Below the pieces are notes generated by a model. That model made no database searches and was not told where the DNA came from. It saw nothing but the letters and a program-made list of their open reading frames with translations. DNA of 64,000 bases. Origin: Chitinophaga barathri. GTDB lineage: Bacteria > Bacteroidota > Bacteroidia > Chitinophagales > Chitinophagaceae. Every line of letters starts with the position of its first letter. The first letter of the stretch is position 1. The DNA lies in assembly GCF_003807585.1 (NCBI RefSeq), contig NZ_RMBX01000003.1, positions 496,001 to 560,000 on the forward strand. Reading direction: 5' to 3'. Below, piece by piece: positions 18,560-28,614 of this stretch. Position numbers and translations under genes: made by a program.

Positions 18560-21500
18560 TTAAAAATTAAACCCTACGCTCGCTCCGAATGAACGGGTAT
18601 ACGGCAGCGACCAGCTGGCCACGCCCGGCGAGAAACTTCCATTGGCAATGGTCATGGCCGTTTCAGGGTCGTAACCCTGATCCGCGGCCGTCCAGGTGAA
18701 CAGGTTGCGGGCAATGAGGGAAATACTCAGGTTGTGAACAGGTAATTTGCTCAATGCCTTTTGTGTAAAGCTGTACTTCAGCGATGCTTCCCGCAGCTTT
18801 ACATAGGTAGCGTCGAAGGTGGAGCGGCCGTTGAAAGACCAGTAATATTCCCCGTAATAATTTTCCGGGTCGGTGATCTTATCGTTCAGCACATAATTAC
18901 CGGACGCCTGCCCGATATAACCCTGCAATATCATCCCGTCCGTACGTTGATTACCCGCTGCATCCGTCCAGGGAAGGCCGCCGGTGGCGGGGTCGCGGCC
19001 GGGCAGCGTGGTGACGGTACGTCCGTCGCTGAGGAGATTTTTGGCAACGTAGGAAAAGAACTCGCCGCCCTGGCGCCAGTCCAGCAGCAGGCTGAGTGTG
19101 AATTTTTTATAGCTGAAAGTATTGGTGAACCCAAGCATGAAGTCCGGGTTGTAATTGCCGATCTTTACGTAATTGTTGATCTGCTGGTAGCTGCCGTCAG
19201 CATTCAGCAGCGGCTGCCCTTTGTATTTTCCATCCGGAACCGTGGCCCAGCCGAGTGCGTAGAAGTCACCCATTTCCGTTCCTTCCCGTACTTCATACCG
19301 CACGCCTTCCGCACCGCCCAGCAGGAAACTGTTCAGCCCCTCCGTGAGTTTCAGCACCTTGTTCCTGTTCCGCGTAAAGTTCGCCTGGAAGTCCCAGCGA
19401 AACGTTCCGGCAAGCGGCACCGCATGTAAACTGATCTCTACCCCACGGTTCCGTATACTGCCCGCGTTGATGAGTTTATGGCCGTAGCCCGAAGCCATCG
19501 TAGTGGGCACGTTGAGTATCTGGTTGCGGTTGATCGTGTTATAATAAGTAAAGTCCAGCCCGAGCCTGCCGTTAAAAAAACGCAGGTCTGTACCCAGCTC
19601 ATACGAAGTGGCAATGAGCGGTTTGAGGCTGCTGTTTTTCATCACGTCATCCAGGTAGGCTCGTTTTACATTTCCCCAATCCTGCCCGAAAGTATAGGTA
19701 TTGTACAGCTCGTACGGCCCGGTGTCACCGCCTACCTGCGCCCAGCTGGCTCTCACTTTGGCGTAGGACAAAGCGCCCTGTTGTATGTTCAGCATATCGG
19801 ACAGTACGAGGCTGGTGGATACGGAAGGATAAAAATAGGAATTGTGCGCCGCGGGAAGTGTGCTGCTCCAGTCGTTGCGTGCCGTGAGGTCCAGGAAAGC
19901 ATAATTGCGGAACGCCAGCTGTCCCATGCCATACAGGCTGTTGATGCGTTTGCGGAAGCGGTAGGTATTGTCGTACACCGTTCCGGCCCGCGCATTATTG
20001 ATACTGTACACGCCGGGCGAGATAAGGCTTTCCGTGCTTTGCAGCGTGGTGCGGCCATGCTGATCCATGCGGTTGCCTCCGCCGGATACGGAAATAAAAA
20101 AATCTGAGGAAAGGGCCTTTTTATAGGTCAGCAGGAAGTCTGTATTCTGTTCCCTGAAATACTCCGTTTCGATGGCGTACGCGCCTAAGGGGTTGCGGAT
20201 AGAACTGAAAGGGCGTTTGTTTTCCCTTGTTTCGGTGAACATATCCATCGCGGTACGGCCTGTGAGGCTCAGGTCTTTGGTGAGCTGAAGGCTCAGCTCC
20301 ACGTTGCCGGTGAGCCGGTTGCGGTCGTAACTGTTGATGAACTCGTAGGCCACAAAATATGGATTGTCCATAGAGCCAGGCACATGCGAGAATTGCTGTA
20401 CGCCTTCCCGGCCTGGCATCCAGTAGTCACGCAGCTGCTTTATATCAACGTTCGGCGTAGTGGTATATACGATGTTCCCGACGCTGCCGCGATTGTATGC
20501 GGGGCGGTTATCGCTGCTGCTTTTCGCATAGCCGATATTGGTAGCGAGTTTTACTTTCGGATGAAGTTTGTATGTCGCAGCGAGGTTCAGTGTATTCCTG
20601 TCCAGGTCCGTATTGGGCACCATGCCTTTGTTGGCGAGATTGGTGTAGGACAGGCGGAAGTTGCCGTCTTCGTTGCCCGCCGTCATCGCGATATTGTTGG
20701 TAAGCGTATGTCCTGTTTCAAAAAAGTCTTTGTGACGGTCCGGGAAAGAGACCCAGTCTGTGGGAATGGGATCGCCGGCGGCGTCCGTCGGGCTGTTCCA
20801 CTGCACATGTTTCGTCCCTACATTGATCCTCGGCCCCCAGGAAGCTTCAGAAACGGTTTCTTCCGTACCCGGCCTGTCTCCCGCGCCGAACTGGTCCTGG
20901 AAATGAGGGAAAAGCCAGGGCTGATCGAACATCACGCTGGAATTGACGGTGATGCCCAGTCCTTTTTTCAGGCCGGATCCGGCTTTGGTGGTGATAAGGA
21001 TCACGCCGTTGATGGCACGGTTGCCATAGAGGGCGGAGGCGCTGGCACCTTTTAATACGGTAATGCTGGCCACATCGTCCGGGTTGATGTCTGAGATAGT
21101 ACTGCCAAAGTCCACGGCAGACTCCCCGACGGGCTGTACGGGCATACGGATAGCGGACGCAAGGGGCACGCCGTCCACCACATACAAAGGCTGGTTATAT
21201 CCCTGGAAGCTGCCCTGCCCGCGGATTACGACCAGCGTAGTAGCGCCAGGGTCCGCGCTGCCGCCGCGTACGTTCACACCGGCTACCTTGCCGGCCAGGG
21301 CATTGGTGATGTTCACTTCTTTCACGGTATTCACCTGGCTGCCGTCAAGGGTGGCAATGGAATAACCCAGCGCCTTTTCCTCCCGCCGGATGCCCAGGGC
21401 GGTTACCACCACGCTGTTCAGGTTGCGTACATCCTGCTCCAGCTGTACATTTAAAATACCGCTGCCTGCCGCCAGTTCTTTTGCCTGGAAACCGATGGAG

Positions 21501-21763
21501 CGGAATACCAATACGGCGGCGGCTCCGGTCACGGTGATGGTGAACCGGCCGTTGATATCGGTGGCGGTGCCGTTTGATGTACCTTTTTCGCTCACGCTCA
21601 CACCCGGGAGGGCTTCCTGGCGTGCGTCCGTAACGATCCCTGTAACCTGTACTGCTTCGGTGTGCCTTTTACCTGCTTCCCGGGCCGACGCGTCTGCCAG
21701 CAGCAGACAAAAGAGCGCTACTACCGGTAATGATGCGCAAAGCTTCGTAAAGCTCTCATGCAT
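18560..21763 (-). CDS. SusC/RagA-family TonB-dependent transporter
   Basis: This 1067-residue outer-membrane transporter has a signal peptide (about 1-28, ADASA) and a carboxypeptidase-regulatory-like domain at about 38-110 (VTGIVTDARQEALPGVSV). The TonB-box-like stretch LNSVVVTALGIRREEKALGYS (about 115-135) is characteristic of one SusC branch. The plug carries ITVLKGASASALYGNRAINGVILITTK at about 225-250 and a barrel follows. It forms a two-gene unit with the SusD immediately downstream. About 465 bases of non-coding DNA precede it, with no adjacent regulator, so its control is not evident from this window. Confidence 0.94.
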   Translation of the reverse strand: MHESFTKLCASLPVVALFCLLLADASAREAGKRHTEAVQVTGIVTDARQEALPGVSVSEKGTSNGTATDINGRFTITVTGAAAVLVFRSIGFQAKELAAGSGILNVQLEQDVRNLNSVVVTALGIRREEKALGYSIATLDGSQVNTVKEVNITNALAGKVAGVNVRGGSADPGATTLVVIRGQGSFQGYNQPLYVVDGVPLASAIRMPVQPVGESAVDFGSTISDINPDDVASITVLKGASASALYGNRAINGVILITTKAGSGLKKGLGITVNSSVMFDQPWLFPHFQDQFGAGDRPGTEETVSEASWGPRINVGTKHVQWNSPTDAAGDPIPTDWVSFPDRHKDFFETGHTLTNNIAMTAGNEDGNFRLSYTNLANKGMVPNTDLDRNTLNLAATYKLHPKVKLATNIGYAKSSSDNRPAYNRGSVGNIVYTTTPNVDIKQLRDYWMPGREGVQQFSHVPGSMDNPYFVAYEFINSYDRNRLTGNVELSLQLTKDLSLTGRTAMDMFTETRENKRPFSSIRNPLGAYAIETEYFREQNTDFLLTYKKALSSDFFISVSGGGNRMDQHGRTTLQSTESLISPGVYSINNARAGTVYDNTYRFRKRINSLYGMGQLAFRNYAFLDLTARNDWSSTLPAAHNSYFYPSVSTSLVLSDMLNIQQGALSYAKVRASWAQVGGDTGPYELYNTYTFGQDWGNVKRAYLDDVMKNSSLKPLIATSYELGTDLRFFNGRLGLDFTYYNTINRNQILNVPTTMASGYGHKLINAGSIRNRGVEISLHAVPLAGTFRWDFQANFTRNRNKVLKLTEGLNSFLLGGAEGVRYEVREGTEMGDFYALGWATVPDGKYKGQPLLNADGSYQQINNYVKIGNYNPDFMLGFTNTFSYKKFTLSLLLDWRQGGEFFSYVAKNLLSDGRTVTTLPGRDPATGGLPWTDAAGNQRTDGMILQGYIGQASGNYVLNDKITDPENYYGEYYWSFNGRSTFDATYVKLREASLKYSFTQKALSKLPVHNLSISLIARNLFTWTAADQGYDPETAMTIANGSFSPGVASWSLPYTRSFGASVGFNF

Positions 21764-22227
21764 AAAGTATATTTTAGTCGACTATAGTATTATATGGTAT
21801 TGGTCTGCCTGATATGGTAGTTTGGTTGAAATTTTCTCTGCCGGAATAAGGATTCAGTTGCGAAACTACGCATTGCCGGGATTGTTCCATAATCCGGAAC
21901 GGAAAATAATTGAGAATTAATGGACTGAAGCAGAAATGCTATCGGTTGCGGAGGGACGGATGTAAAATAAAGTCAACTCGTATGTTCATTATTTAATATT
22001 TCAATCTGCCGAAAAAGGGGCCATATATTCCCGGTTGCTGTTGCCCCATTTGTCCATAGCGGCGATGACGGGCAGCAGGCGGGTTATGGAAAAGAAGAAG
22101 TGGGCGCCGTCATCAAAGTGATCCGCGGGGTGGTGTAAACATCCAACCAGGCGCCGGGCAATACCTTGTAGCGGGGCGGCTGTCAACCGACTATATGCGA
22201 TGTGGCATTTATCCCCGGGCTCCGCAT
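21764..22227. other. Intergenic region upstream of the orphan susCD pair
   Basis: This 464-base gap holds the promoter region of the 18560-21763 susC, a possible coding remnant at about 22001-22220 on the minus strand (listed separately), and a small interleaved inverted repeat at 21879-21900 (GTTCC-N7-GGAAC with GGATT/AATCC). No convincing -33/-7 promoter pair was found. Confidence 0.4.
22001..22227 (-). pseudogene. Possible remnant of a gene 3' end
   Basis: On the minus strand an open frame ending at 22001 gives about 70 residues of protein-like composition (for example HPADHFDDGAHFFFSITRLL and AAMDKWGNSNREYMAPF) with no usable start. It lies just beyond the terminator of the upstream SusD gene, and the 92-residue frame that includes the terminator hairpin is clearly not a whole gene. 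I do not recognise the family. It could be the tail of a lost gene, or chance. Confidence 0.3.
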
Positions 22228-22260
22228 AAAAAAAGCGGCCGCCAAAACTGGCGGCCGCTT
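22228..22260 (-). terminator. Rho-independent terminator after the ECF/FecR-linked susD
   Basis: An 11-bp perfect stem (AAGCGGCCGCC / GGCGGCCGCTT) with a 6-base loop is followed on the minus strand by a run of T residues, 29 bases after the susD stop. Confidence 0.88.
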
Positions 22261-22288
22261 CCATTTCTGCTAACTCCAATTCCGGATC

Positions 22289-23965
22289 TTACTTTCCATA
22301 CCCGGTATTTTGCTTAAGGTTATTGTTTCCTGAAATAGCCCGCGTCGGGACAGGGAAACGGCTACGGTAAGCTTCAGTGGGCTGATGGTCCCACCAGGTT
22401 TCCGTTGTGAATTTCTTAAAGCGGATGAGATCCGTCCTGCGGCGGCCTTCACCCAGGAATTCGATGCCCCACTCGTCCAGCATGCGGTATTCATCGAGAT
22501 TGGCGACAGTTGCAGGATCGGGGTCAGTACCGGTGAAGTTGCGCTTCCGCACTTCATTGATCAGCGTTGCCGCGCCGCCGGGATCGGCCGCGCGCATTTT
22601 GCATTCGGCCAGCATAAAATAAATCTCAGACAGCCTGATGGCCGGATTGTCTGCACCCCAACGTAAGCTGTTGTCCGACTTATTCGGGATAGGCACTTTC
22701 ACCAGGCGTACCCCAGTATTTTCTTCGCCATCTGCCATACGGGAAGGCAGCACAGCGACCGTTGCGTATTTTTTCCCCGGGCCAACCTCGGTAAAGCGGC
22801 CTACCTGGTCCACAAATACAAGCGGCTTGTCCTTGTACTCCTCGCCACCGTTGATGACCGCGCCGCCGGGCGTAAGATGCGGGCCGATGATGAACATGCC
22901 TTCATAACGGCCGCCGCCGTTGTATTTGTAGGGGTGTTTACGCAGGTCTGCGTCGTTAAATTTTTCATACGGGGAGCCGAGCCTGAAGGAAGCTTTGTAC
23001 AATTCCCCGGTAGGCTTGCGGGAAGGCTGAAGATGCCCGCCGTTGTTCGCCCCGCCGTCTACGTCAAAGTACTGGCGTGTATTGTAATGATAAAAATCCG
23101 CATAGAACCAGTCGTACTGCAGTTTGTTGAACTCGGACGGAATGGACCAGATGATCTCCTTCGATTCGTGGTTTTTGAAGCCATGCACACCGTTCCATAC
23201 CGGGTCCAGGAGATAAGTTCCATACACGCCGGCAATGATATCCTCACACAGCTTTTGTGCTTCAGTGAATTTTGGCGTGCCGACGTAAGCCTCCGCGTTA
23301 AAATAGAGCCTTGCCAGCAAGGCAGCCGCGGCGGCGGCGCGGAGAGCGCCTTCTTCTTTATCTGCGGCCTGTTTCTTCGGCAGCTTCAGGATCGCTTCTT
23401 TCAGCAGCGTCTCGATATGATTGAAAGTTTCCTGGTCCGTGTTCCTGGGCAGTGAAGAACCTTCCAGCGATTCGAAAATGGGCAGCCCGCCGAAATAGTC
23501 CAGGCCGTAGAGATAAAATAACGCGATGAGCGTGTTAAGCTGGTTCACGTGATCGTCTTTATCAGCCTGGGTGAGCGCGAATTTGGAATAGTCCAGCTTG
23601 CTGAGGTCGGACTTGGCGTCCAGCGCGAGGGCAACGCCCATGAGGGTGCCACGCCAGGTTTCCCATATCCAGTTGTCGTCCGGCGTCCAGCTGTGGTAAT
23701 GATACCGTTCGTTCTCGCCGCCATTATACCAGTGGCGGCCTTTGGTGGTTATAGCAAAATGATCCGCGGTATATTCCTGGAGCTTCCAACGGTCCGCCCC
23801 AAGATACCAGCGGGCATGGGTGAAAGGCCGGTACAGCGCTGCTTTGATATCTTTTTCGCTTTTGAAGAAAGTTTCCGGCGTTACCCGGTCGTAGAATGTC
23901 TGGTCCAGCCTGGTGCATCCTGCGAGGAACACAATTGTCAAAGCTGTAATGATCTTTATTTTCAT
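22289..23965 (-). CDS. SusD/RagB-family outer-membrane lipoprotein
   Basis: This 558-residue lipoprotein has lipobox FLAGC (Cys17). SusD features are the start CTRLDQTFYDRVTPETFF, a helix-rich middle with LNTLIALFYLYGLDYFGGLPI, and the C-terminal EWGIEFLGEGRRRTDLIRF followed by RFPVPTRAI. It pairs with the SusC 33 bases upstream and ends at a strong terminator. No enzyme follows in the operon, so the nutrient is not evident. The set is probably under the ECF sigma/FecR pair encoded just upstream. Confidence 0.94.
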   Translation of the reverse strand: MKIKIITALTIVFLAGCTRLDQTFYDRVTPETFFKSEKDIKAALYRPFTHARWYLGADRWKLQEYTADHFAITTKGRHWYNGGENERYHYHSWTPDDNWIWETWRGTLMGVALALDAKSDLSKLDYSKFALTQADKDDHVNQLNTLIALFYLYGLDYFGGLPIFESLEGSSLPRNTDQETFNHIETLLKEAILKLPKKQAADKEEGALRAAAAAALLARLYFNAEAYVGTPKFTEAQKLCEDIIAGVYGTYLLDPVWNGVHGFKNHESKEIIWSIPSEFNKLQYDWFYADFYHYNTRQYFDVDGGANNGGHLQPSRKPTGELYKASFRLGSPYEKFNDADLRKHPYKYNGGGRYEGMFIIGPHLTPGGAVINGGEEYKDKPLVFVDQVGRFTEVGPGKKYATVAVLPSRMADGEENTGVRLVKVPIPNKSDNSLRWGADNPAIRLSEIYFMLAECKMRAADPGGAATLINEVRKRNFTGTDPDPATVANLDEYRMLDEWGIEFLGEGRRRTDLIRFKKFTTETWWDHQPTEAYRSRFPVPTRAISGNNNLKQNTGYGK

Positions 23966-23998
23966 ATGGAATGAACTTGTGAATGAAAAATATCCTTC

Positions 23999-26900
23999 TT
24001 AGAAACTAACCTGTGCTCCGAACATAAAAGTGCGGGTTTTGGGGTACACGTTCCTTTCTTCGAAACCCGGCTCCAGCCCGTTGATGTTCACTTCAGGATC
24101 CAGGCCGCTGTAACTGGTGATCACAAACAGGTCGCGCACCGTGGCATACAGGCGCAGGCCGCCGAAGGGCTTTACCGCGCCGGGTTTGAAGGTGTAACCA
24201 ACGGACAGTGCATCCAGTTTCACGAAGTCGCCTTTCTCCAGCCAGTAGTCACTCAGTTCTTTTTCTTTTTTGATCTGGCTGTTTTTGCCGAAGGCGCTGC
24301 GGAGCACATTCCGGCCGGTTTTCTGCCCGACGCCGTAATACATGTCGATCATGTTGAACACATCGTAGTTCAGCCAGCTGCGGAAATACACACCCGCATC
24401 AAACTGCTTCCAGCTGATGGAATGGTTCCAGCTGAGGATCAGGCGGGGTATGGCGTTGCCTACGAAATATTTGTCTTCGTTCTTTTTTTGCTGGGTCGCT
24501 ACGTCGAACGGCTTACCGTCCTTGTCGTAAAGCAGCCAGCTGCCTTCAGAAGAGAAACCGGCAGACTTCCAGAGATAAAACTGGCCGATATCTTCGCCCG
24601 GATAGAGCCTCACAGCGGTGCCGGGACTTCCCGGAGCGGGAAAACTTTTCCGGTCTATGTAGGTGCTCCCGCCGTTGAGCGTAATAAGCGTGCTTCGGTT
24701 TGAAGCGGCGATGAGGCCCGTAGTATAGGTGAAATTTTCCTTGCGTACCACATCCACATTCAGCTCGATCTCATAACCTTTATTCTGCATATTGCCCACG
24801 TTCACCGTAGTGGTGTTGTGAATGGCGGGAGGTTGAGATACTTCCACGTTATAGATCATATCGTCCACCTTGCGTTTGTAGAGGTCGAAACGGCCGGAAA
24901 GGCGGTTGTCGAAGAAGGCGAAGTCCAGCCCGATGTTGTATTCTTTTTTCACTTCCCAGCGGATATCCTTGTTCTGGTTGTGCAGCACACCGTAAGTGCG
25001 GATCCATTCCCCGTCTACCAGCCACCAGGTGTCCGCCCCGTACATACGGGTGGCTACGTTCGCATCAAAACCTTCATTGCCGGTGGCGCCGTAACCGCCG
25101 CGCAGTTTCAGGTTATTGATCACGTTGCTGCCTTTGAGGAAAGGTTCTTCGGAGATCCTCCACGCGGCGGACAGACCGGGGAAGGTCCCCCACTGGTTGC
25201 CCGGCGCGAATTTGGAAGAACCTTCGTGGCGAAGCGAGCCGGTAAAGATGTATTTATCGCGGTAAGCGTAGTTCACGCGGCCGAAGAAAGCGATCAGTTT
25301 CACGGAAGGGCTCTTCCAGGAACCGATCCCCGCGCGGCCGTCTGCCAGGAAGGTACCGGTACCCATGTTATTGTCCTGGATACCATCTACGGGGAAGTTG
25401 GAATTGTTCGCATTAAAACCCTGGCCGTTGAAATCCTGGTAGGTATAACCGCCTACGGCGTTGATGCTGTGGTTTCCGATCACCTTATTATAGTTGAGCG
25501 TAAATTCGAGCGTGCGGTCGTCCCAGCGGCTGTAGCTCTGCGATGCGTTCCCATCAATGTTTTCCGCGCGGGAAATGCGGTGTTGCGAAGAACGGTAGAA
25601 ATTGTTATGCTCGGAGTTGTTTTTGATAGCTATCATTCCCGAAGCAAAGAGATCTTTAGTCAGGTTGAGCTTCAGCGTGGAGCTGGCCAGCAGGTACTTG
25701 TACTGGGTCTTGTTACTGCGGAGCCTTACTTCGGCCACAGGGTTAAAATAATCATAGCTTGCGGTGAGCACGTTCAGGCCGGTCACATCATCTGCATTGT
25801 AGGGCGTTTCGGTGGGATTGAGCAATAACGCCATGTTAAATATCTCGTTGTCACTAAAGTCTGCATTAGCCTGGAGGTAGCTGATATTGGTGGAGAGTTC
25901 CGCGAAACCGCCGAGGAATTTGAAATTGGTGTTCAGCCTTCCGCTCACTTCTTTTCTTCTCGATTCGAGCGCCATGCCTTTTGCGTCGCGGGCCATGAAA
26001 GTAGCGTATACCTGCGCACTTTCCGTACCACCGTTTACATTCAGCACATAACGCTGGCTGAGGGGATTTTTATTGGTCACTTCATCATACCAGTCGGTGC
26101 GGTGCCCGAAGTCCGTTCCGAGGTCGTGCTGCAGGAATTCTTCAGCGGAAAGGCTTTCAGGCCTTCTGCGCACCGTTTCCATGAACAGTTCGCTGGTGAG
26201 GGTGACGTTGGTTTGCCCCGCTTTTGCTTTTTTAGTGGTGATAAGGATCACACCGCCGGAAGCCCTGGTACCGTAGATGGCGGCGGCGGATGCATCGCGG
26301 AGCACGTTGATGGATTCAATGTCTTCCCGCACTACAGAGTTGATGCTGCCGCCTGGTATGCCGTCTATCACGATCAGCGGCCCCTGTGCGGCGTTGATGG
26401 AGTTCACCCCACGCAACTGTACTGAAACGCCTGCGTTGGGATCGGTGCCGTTGTTGCCGGTGGAGATCGTGAGCCCGGGCACTTTACCCTGGATGGCCAG
26501 CAGCGGCGATACCGCCCCGGCAATCAGGTCTTTCTGCCGGAGATTGCTCACCGCACTGGTCAGGTCCCGCTTGTTCAGCGTGCCGTAACCCACTACCACT
26601 ACTTCCCCCAGCTCTTTGTCCGTGCTTTCCACGAGCGTGATGTTGATGACGGTTTGCCTGGCCACCCTCACCGTCTGCGTGGTGTAGCCGATAAAGCTGA
26701 AGGAGAGGCTGCCTTCTTCATCCACCTGCACGGTATATTCACCCTTTTCGTTGGACACGGTGCCTTTTCCCGGCCCGGACATCACGGTTACGCCCGGCAG
26801 CGGCACTCCGGTTTTGTCGGTCACTTTACCTTTTACGGTGATCACGCCGGCGGGGAGCTCCGCTTTTTTGATGACCACCAGGTTATTGTCCATCAGGCTG

Positions 26901-27217
26901 TAAGCAAGGCCCGTGCCGGTAAGCAGCTGCCGCAACAGGTCTGTTACAGGCATGTTTTTCGCTTCCAGTGTCACTTTCAGTTGCTCATCCAGTACCAGGT
27001 TGCTGAACACGAAGCGGTACGCGGAACGTTTTTCCACTTCTTTCAGCGCGCGGGTGAGGCGGGTTCCCCTGAAGTCCACGCTCACCCTGTCCTGCGAGCT
27101 GCCTTCGTAGGCCATTACCTGCAATGTAGTAGTGAGCAGCAATACAATTGTCAGTTTCATAAGTAGAATCTTTTTAAACGCCCGGCTGACGGGCAGTTTA
27201 ATACAGGTGTTTTTCAT
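23999..27217 (-). CDS. SusC-type TonB-dependent transducer with STN domain
   Basis: This 1072-residue outer-membrane transporter has a long signal peptide (about 1-37) and then an STN signalling domain at about 48-112 (VDFRGTRLTRALKEVEKRS...YRFVFSN). The STN domain contacts the FecR anti-sigma factor across the periplasm. A carboxypeptidase-regulatory-like domain (about 122-200), TonB-box region EVVVVGYGTLNKRDL, plug with VLRDASAAAIYGTRASGGVILITTK, and barrel follow. With the FecR and ECF genes upstream it forms a cell-surface signalling unit in which substrate binding releases the sigma factor. A 129-base gap with a strong hairpin separates it from fecR. Confidence 0.95.
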   Translation of the reverse strand: MKNTCIKLPVSRAFKKILLMKLTIVLLLTTTLQVMAYEGSSQDRVSVDFRGTRLTRALKEVEKRSAYRFVFSNLVLDEQLKVTLEAKNMPVTDLLRQLLTGTGLAYSLMDNNLVVIKKAELPAGVITVKGKVTDKTGVPLPGVTVMSGPGKGTVSNEKGEYTVQVDEEGSLSFSFIGYTTQTVRVARQTVINITLVESTDKELGEVVVVGYGTLNKRDLTSAVSNLRQKDLIAGAVSPLLAIQGKVPGLTISTGNNGTDPNAGVSVQLRGVNSINAAQGPLIVIDGIPGGSINSVVREDIESINVLRDASAAAIYGTRASGGVILITTKKAKAGQTNVTLTSELFMETVRRRPESLSAEEFLQHDLGTDFGHRTDWYDEVTNKNPLSQRYVLNVNGGTESAQVYATFMARDAKGMALESRRKEVSGRLNTNFKFLGGFAELSTNISYLQANADFSDNEIFNMALLLNPTETPYNADDVTGLNVLTASYDYFNPVAEVRLRSNKTQYKYLLASSTLKLNLTKDLFASGMIAIKNNSEHNNFYRSSQHRISRAENIDGNASQSYSRWDDRTLEFTLNYNKVIGNHSINAVGGYTYQDFNGQGFNANNSNFPVDGIQDNNMGTGTFLADGRAGIGSWKSPSVKLIAFFGRVNYAYRDKYIFTGSLRHEGSSKFAPGNQWGTFPGLSAAWRISEEPFLKGSNVINNLKLRGGYGATGNEGFDANVATRMYGADTWWLVDGEWIRTYGVLHNQNKDIRWEVKKEYNIGLDFAFFDNRLSGRFDLYKRKVDDMIYNVEVSQPPAIHNTTTVNVGNMQNKGYEIELNVDVVRKENFTYTTGLIAASNRSTLITLNGGSTYIDRKSFPAPGSPGTAVRLYPGEDIGQFYLWKSAGFSSEGSWLLYDKDGKPFDVATQQKKNEDKYFVGNAIPRLILSWNHSISWKQFDAGVYFRSWLNYDVFNMIDMYYGVGQKTGRNVLRSAFGKNSQIKKEKELSDYWLEKGDFVKLDALSVGYTFKPGAVKPFGGLRLYATVRDLFVITSYSGLDPEVNINGLEPGFEERNVYPKTRTFMFGAQVSF

Positions 27218-27276
27218 ACCTTAGTGATGCTTTATGTTAGAAATTGGGCACGGAAGATCCGTACCCGTTTTTAGCC

Positions 27277-27309
27277 GGGGATAGAACAGGTACCAGCTGT
27301 TATATCCCC
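27277..27309. promoter_or_regulatory. Large stem-loop between fecR-like gene and susC
   Basis: GGGGATAGAACAG (27277-27289) and CTGTTATATCCCC (27297-27309) pair at 12 of 13 positions around a 7-base loop. On the plus strand a T-run follows; on the minus strand, which carries the genes, an A-run precedes it and no T-run follows. It could attenuate or process the transcript between fecR and susC, or act as a protein site. Confidence 0.5.
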
Positions 27310-27345
27310 TTTTTTTATCGGGAAGGGCATTTAGTTTTGGCCAGG

Positions 27346-28386
27346 TTACCGGCTGATCCTGATGCTCCGGCCTTCTTTCGTGAAGGTGAAGCCGTAAGAG
27401 GCTTGTAACGCTTTTAACACCTGGATGATGTTTTCTTCTTCAAAAGTGGCGGTAAATCTATAGGCTTCAAGGGCCTTATCATCAAACTGGATAGACACGT
27501 CAAACCAGCGTTCCAGTTTTTCGCGGATGTCTCCAAAGGTTTCATTTTCTATGACCAGCCTGTTCTCCGACCATGCCGTCTCCACGTTCAGCTGCCTGCG
27601 GTTGTAACTCATCGGGCGGATGGCTGTTTTGGGCAGGACTGCTTTCAGACTGTCTGACACGACGGCAGACGAGGACACCGGCTTCAGCCCTGGTTCGGGT
27701 TTTACGATCACAAATTTTTCTTTCGGCCGCAGCACCCTGAAGCAGGACACCTCGTTTTCCAGCTGGATCTCCACTTTACCGCTCAACAGCGAGGTTTCAC
27801 TCTTTTTATCGCCTGGATATGATTTTACGTTGAATACAGTTCCTAATACCTTCACATCATATCCTTCGACTTTTACGATAAAAGGTCTCCCCGCGTCCGG
27901 CTCCACCTCAAACAAGGCTTCTCCTTTCAGGCGCACACGGCGGTGGCTGACGCCAAAACCACTGTCCAGCCGCAGTTCCGAGCCTGCGTTCAGGATCACG
28001 GTAGAGCTGTCCGGCAGGCGTACGGTCTTTTTTTCCGCAAGTAAGGTGATAAATACGCTGGGCGCCGCTTCGGCAAAGACTGCCGGCGGCGTGGAGGGTT
28101 TCCATATCCAGTATGCCGCGAATGCTACGACGGCGATGGAAGCCGCTGCGGTCAATACACGGCGCAGGGGGAATACTTTGCTGACGGGGGCGGGCTGCTG
28201 GGTTTCCCAGAACATGACGGAGATACCCAGTACCATTTCCCGGGCTTCGGCCATGGTGGCGGCTTCTTCCGGGTATTGCCGCAGGTAGGTTTCCCAACGG
28301 ACAATGTCCGTTTCCTGCCGGCGGAAACAGTAGTTAACAAACGAGTCGTCTATGACCAGTTCTTCCAATTCATAACGTTCGGACAT
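27346..28386 (-). CDS. FecR-family anti-sigma factor
   Basis: This 346-residue inner-membrane protein has a cytoplasmic N-terminus (about 1-80) that would hold the ECF sigma factor. One membrane helix (about 85-103, TAAASIAVVAFAAYWIW) is followed by the FecR domain (about 125-225, with VRLPDSSTVILNAGSELRLDSGF) and a DUF4974-like C-terminal domain (about 275-345, FGDIREKLERWFDVSIQFDD) that meets the STN domain of the transporter. The frame is open to 28590, but MSERYELEELV at 28386 is the family-like start. The sigma gene lies 228 bases upstream on the same strand. Confidence 0.92.
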   Translation of the reverse strand: MSERYELEELVIDDSFVNYCFRRQETDIVRWETYLRQYPEEAATMAEAREMVLGISVMFWETQQPAPVSKVFPLRRVLTAAASIAVVAFAAYWIWKPSTPPAVFAEAAPSVFITLLAEKKTVRLPDSSTVILNAGSELRLDSGFGVSHRRVRLKGEALFEVEPDAGRPFIVKVEGYDVKVLGTVFNVKSYPGDKKSETSLLSGKVEIQLENEVSCFRVLRPKEKFVIVKPEPGLKPVSSSAVVSDSLKAVLPKTAIRPMSYNRRQLNVETAWSENRLVIENETFGDIREKLERWFDVSIQFDDKALEAYRFTATFEEENIIQVLKALQASYGFTFTKEGRSIRISR

Positions 28387-28614
28387 GAGCTGCCTGTTTC
28401 CCTTATTGACGAAAAACAGGGACCGTTTTACCAACTTTTCTTGAATATTCCTGAAAAAAGACGGGAATGCCTTTATGGTGGCAGATTTTGACGGGAAAAT
28501 GGGCAATGGGACATGATAACCCGGCCGGGGAATGCAGCCCGCCTCCCGGCAAAAGGATATACATGAGCGGGAAGCCCGGGATATCCCCATGCTTACAACC
28601 CCTCAAACGGAGCG

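Noticed and set aside
28387..28590. N-terminal extension of the FecR protein
   Set aside because: The extra 68 residues are not FecR-like; the family-like start MSERYELEELV is at 28386.
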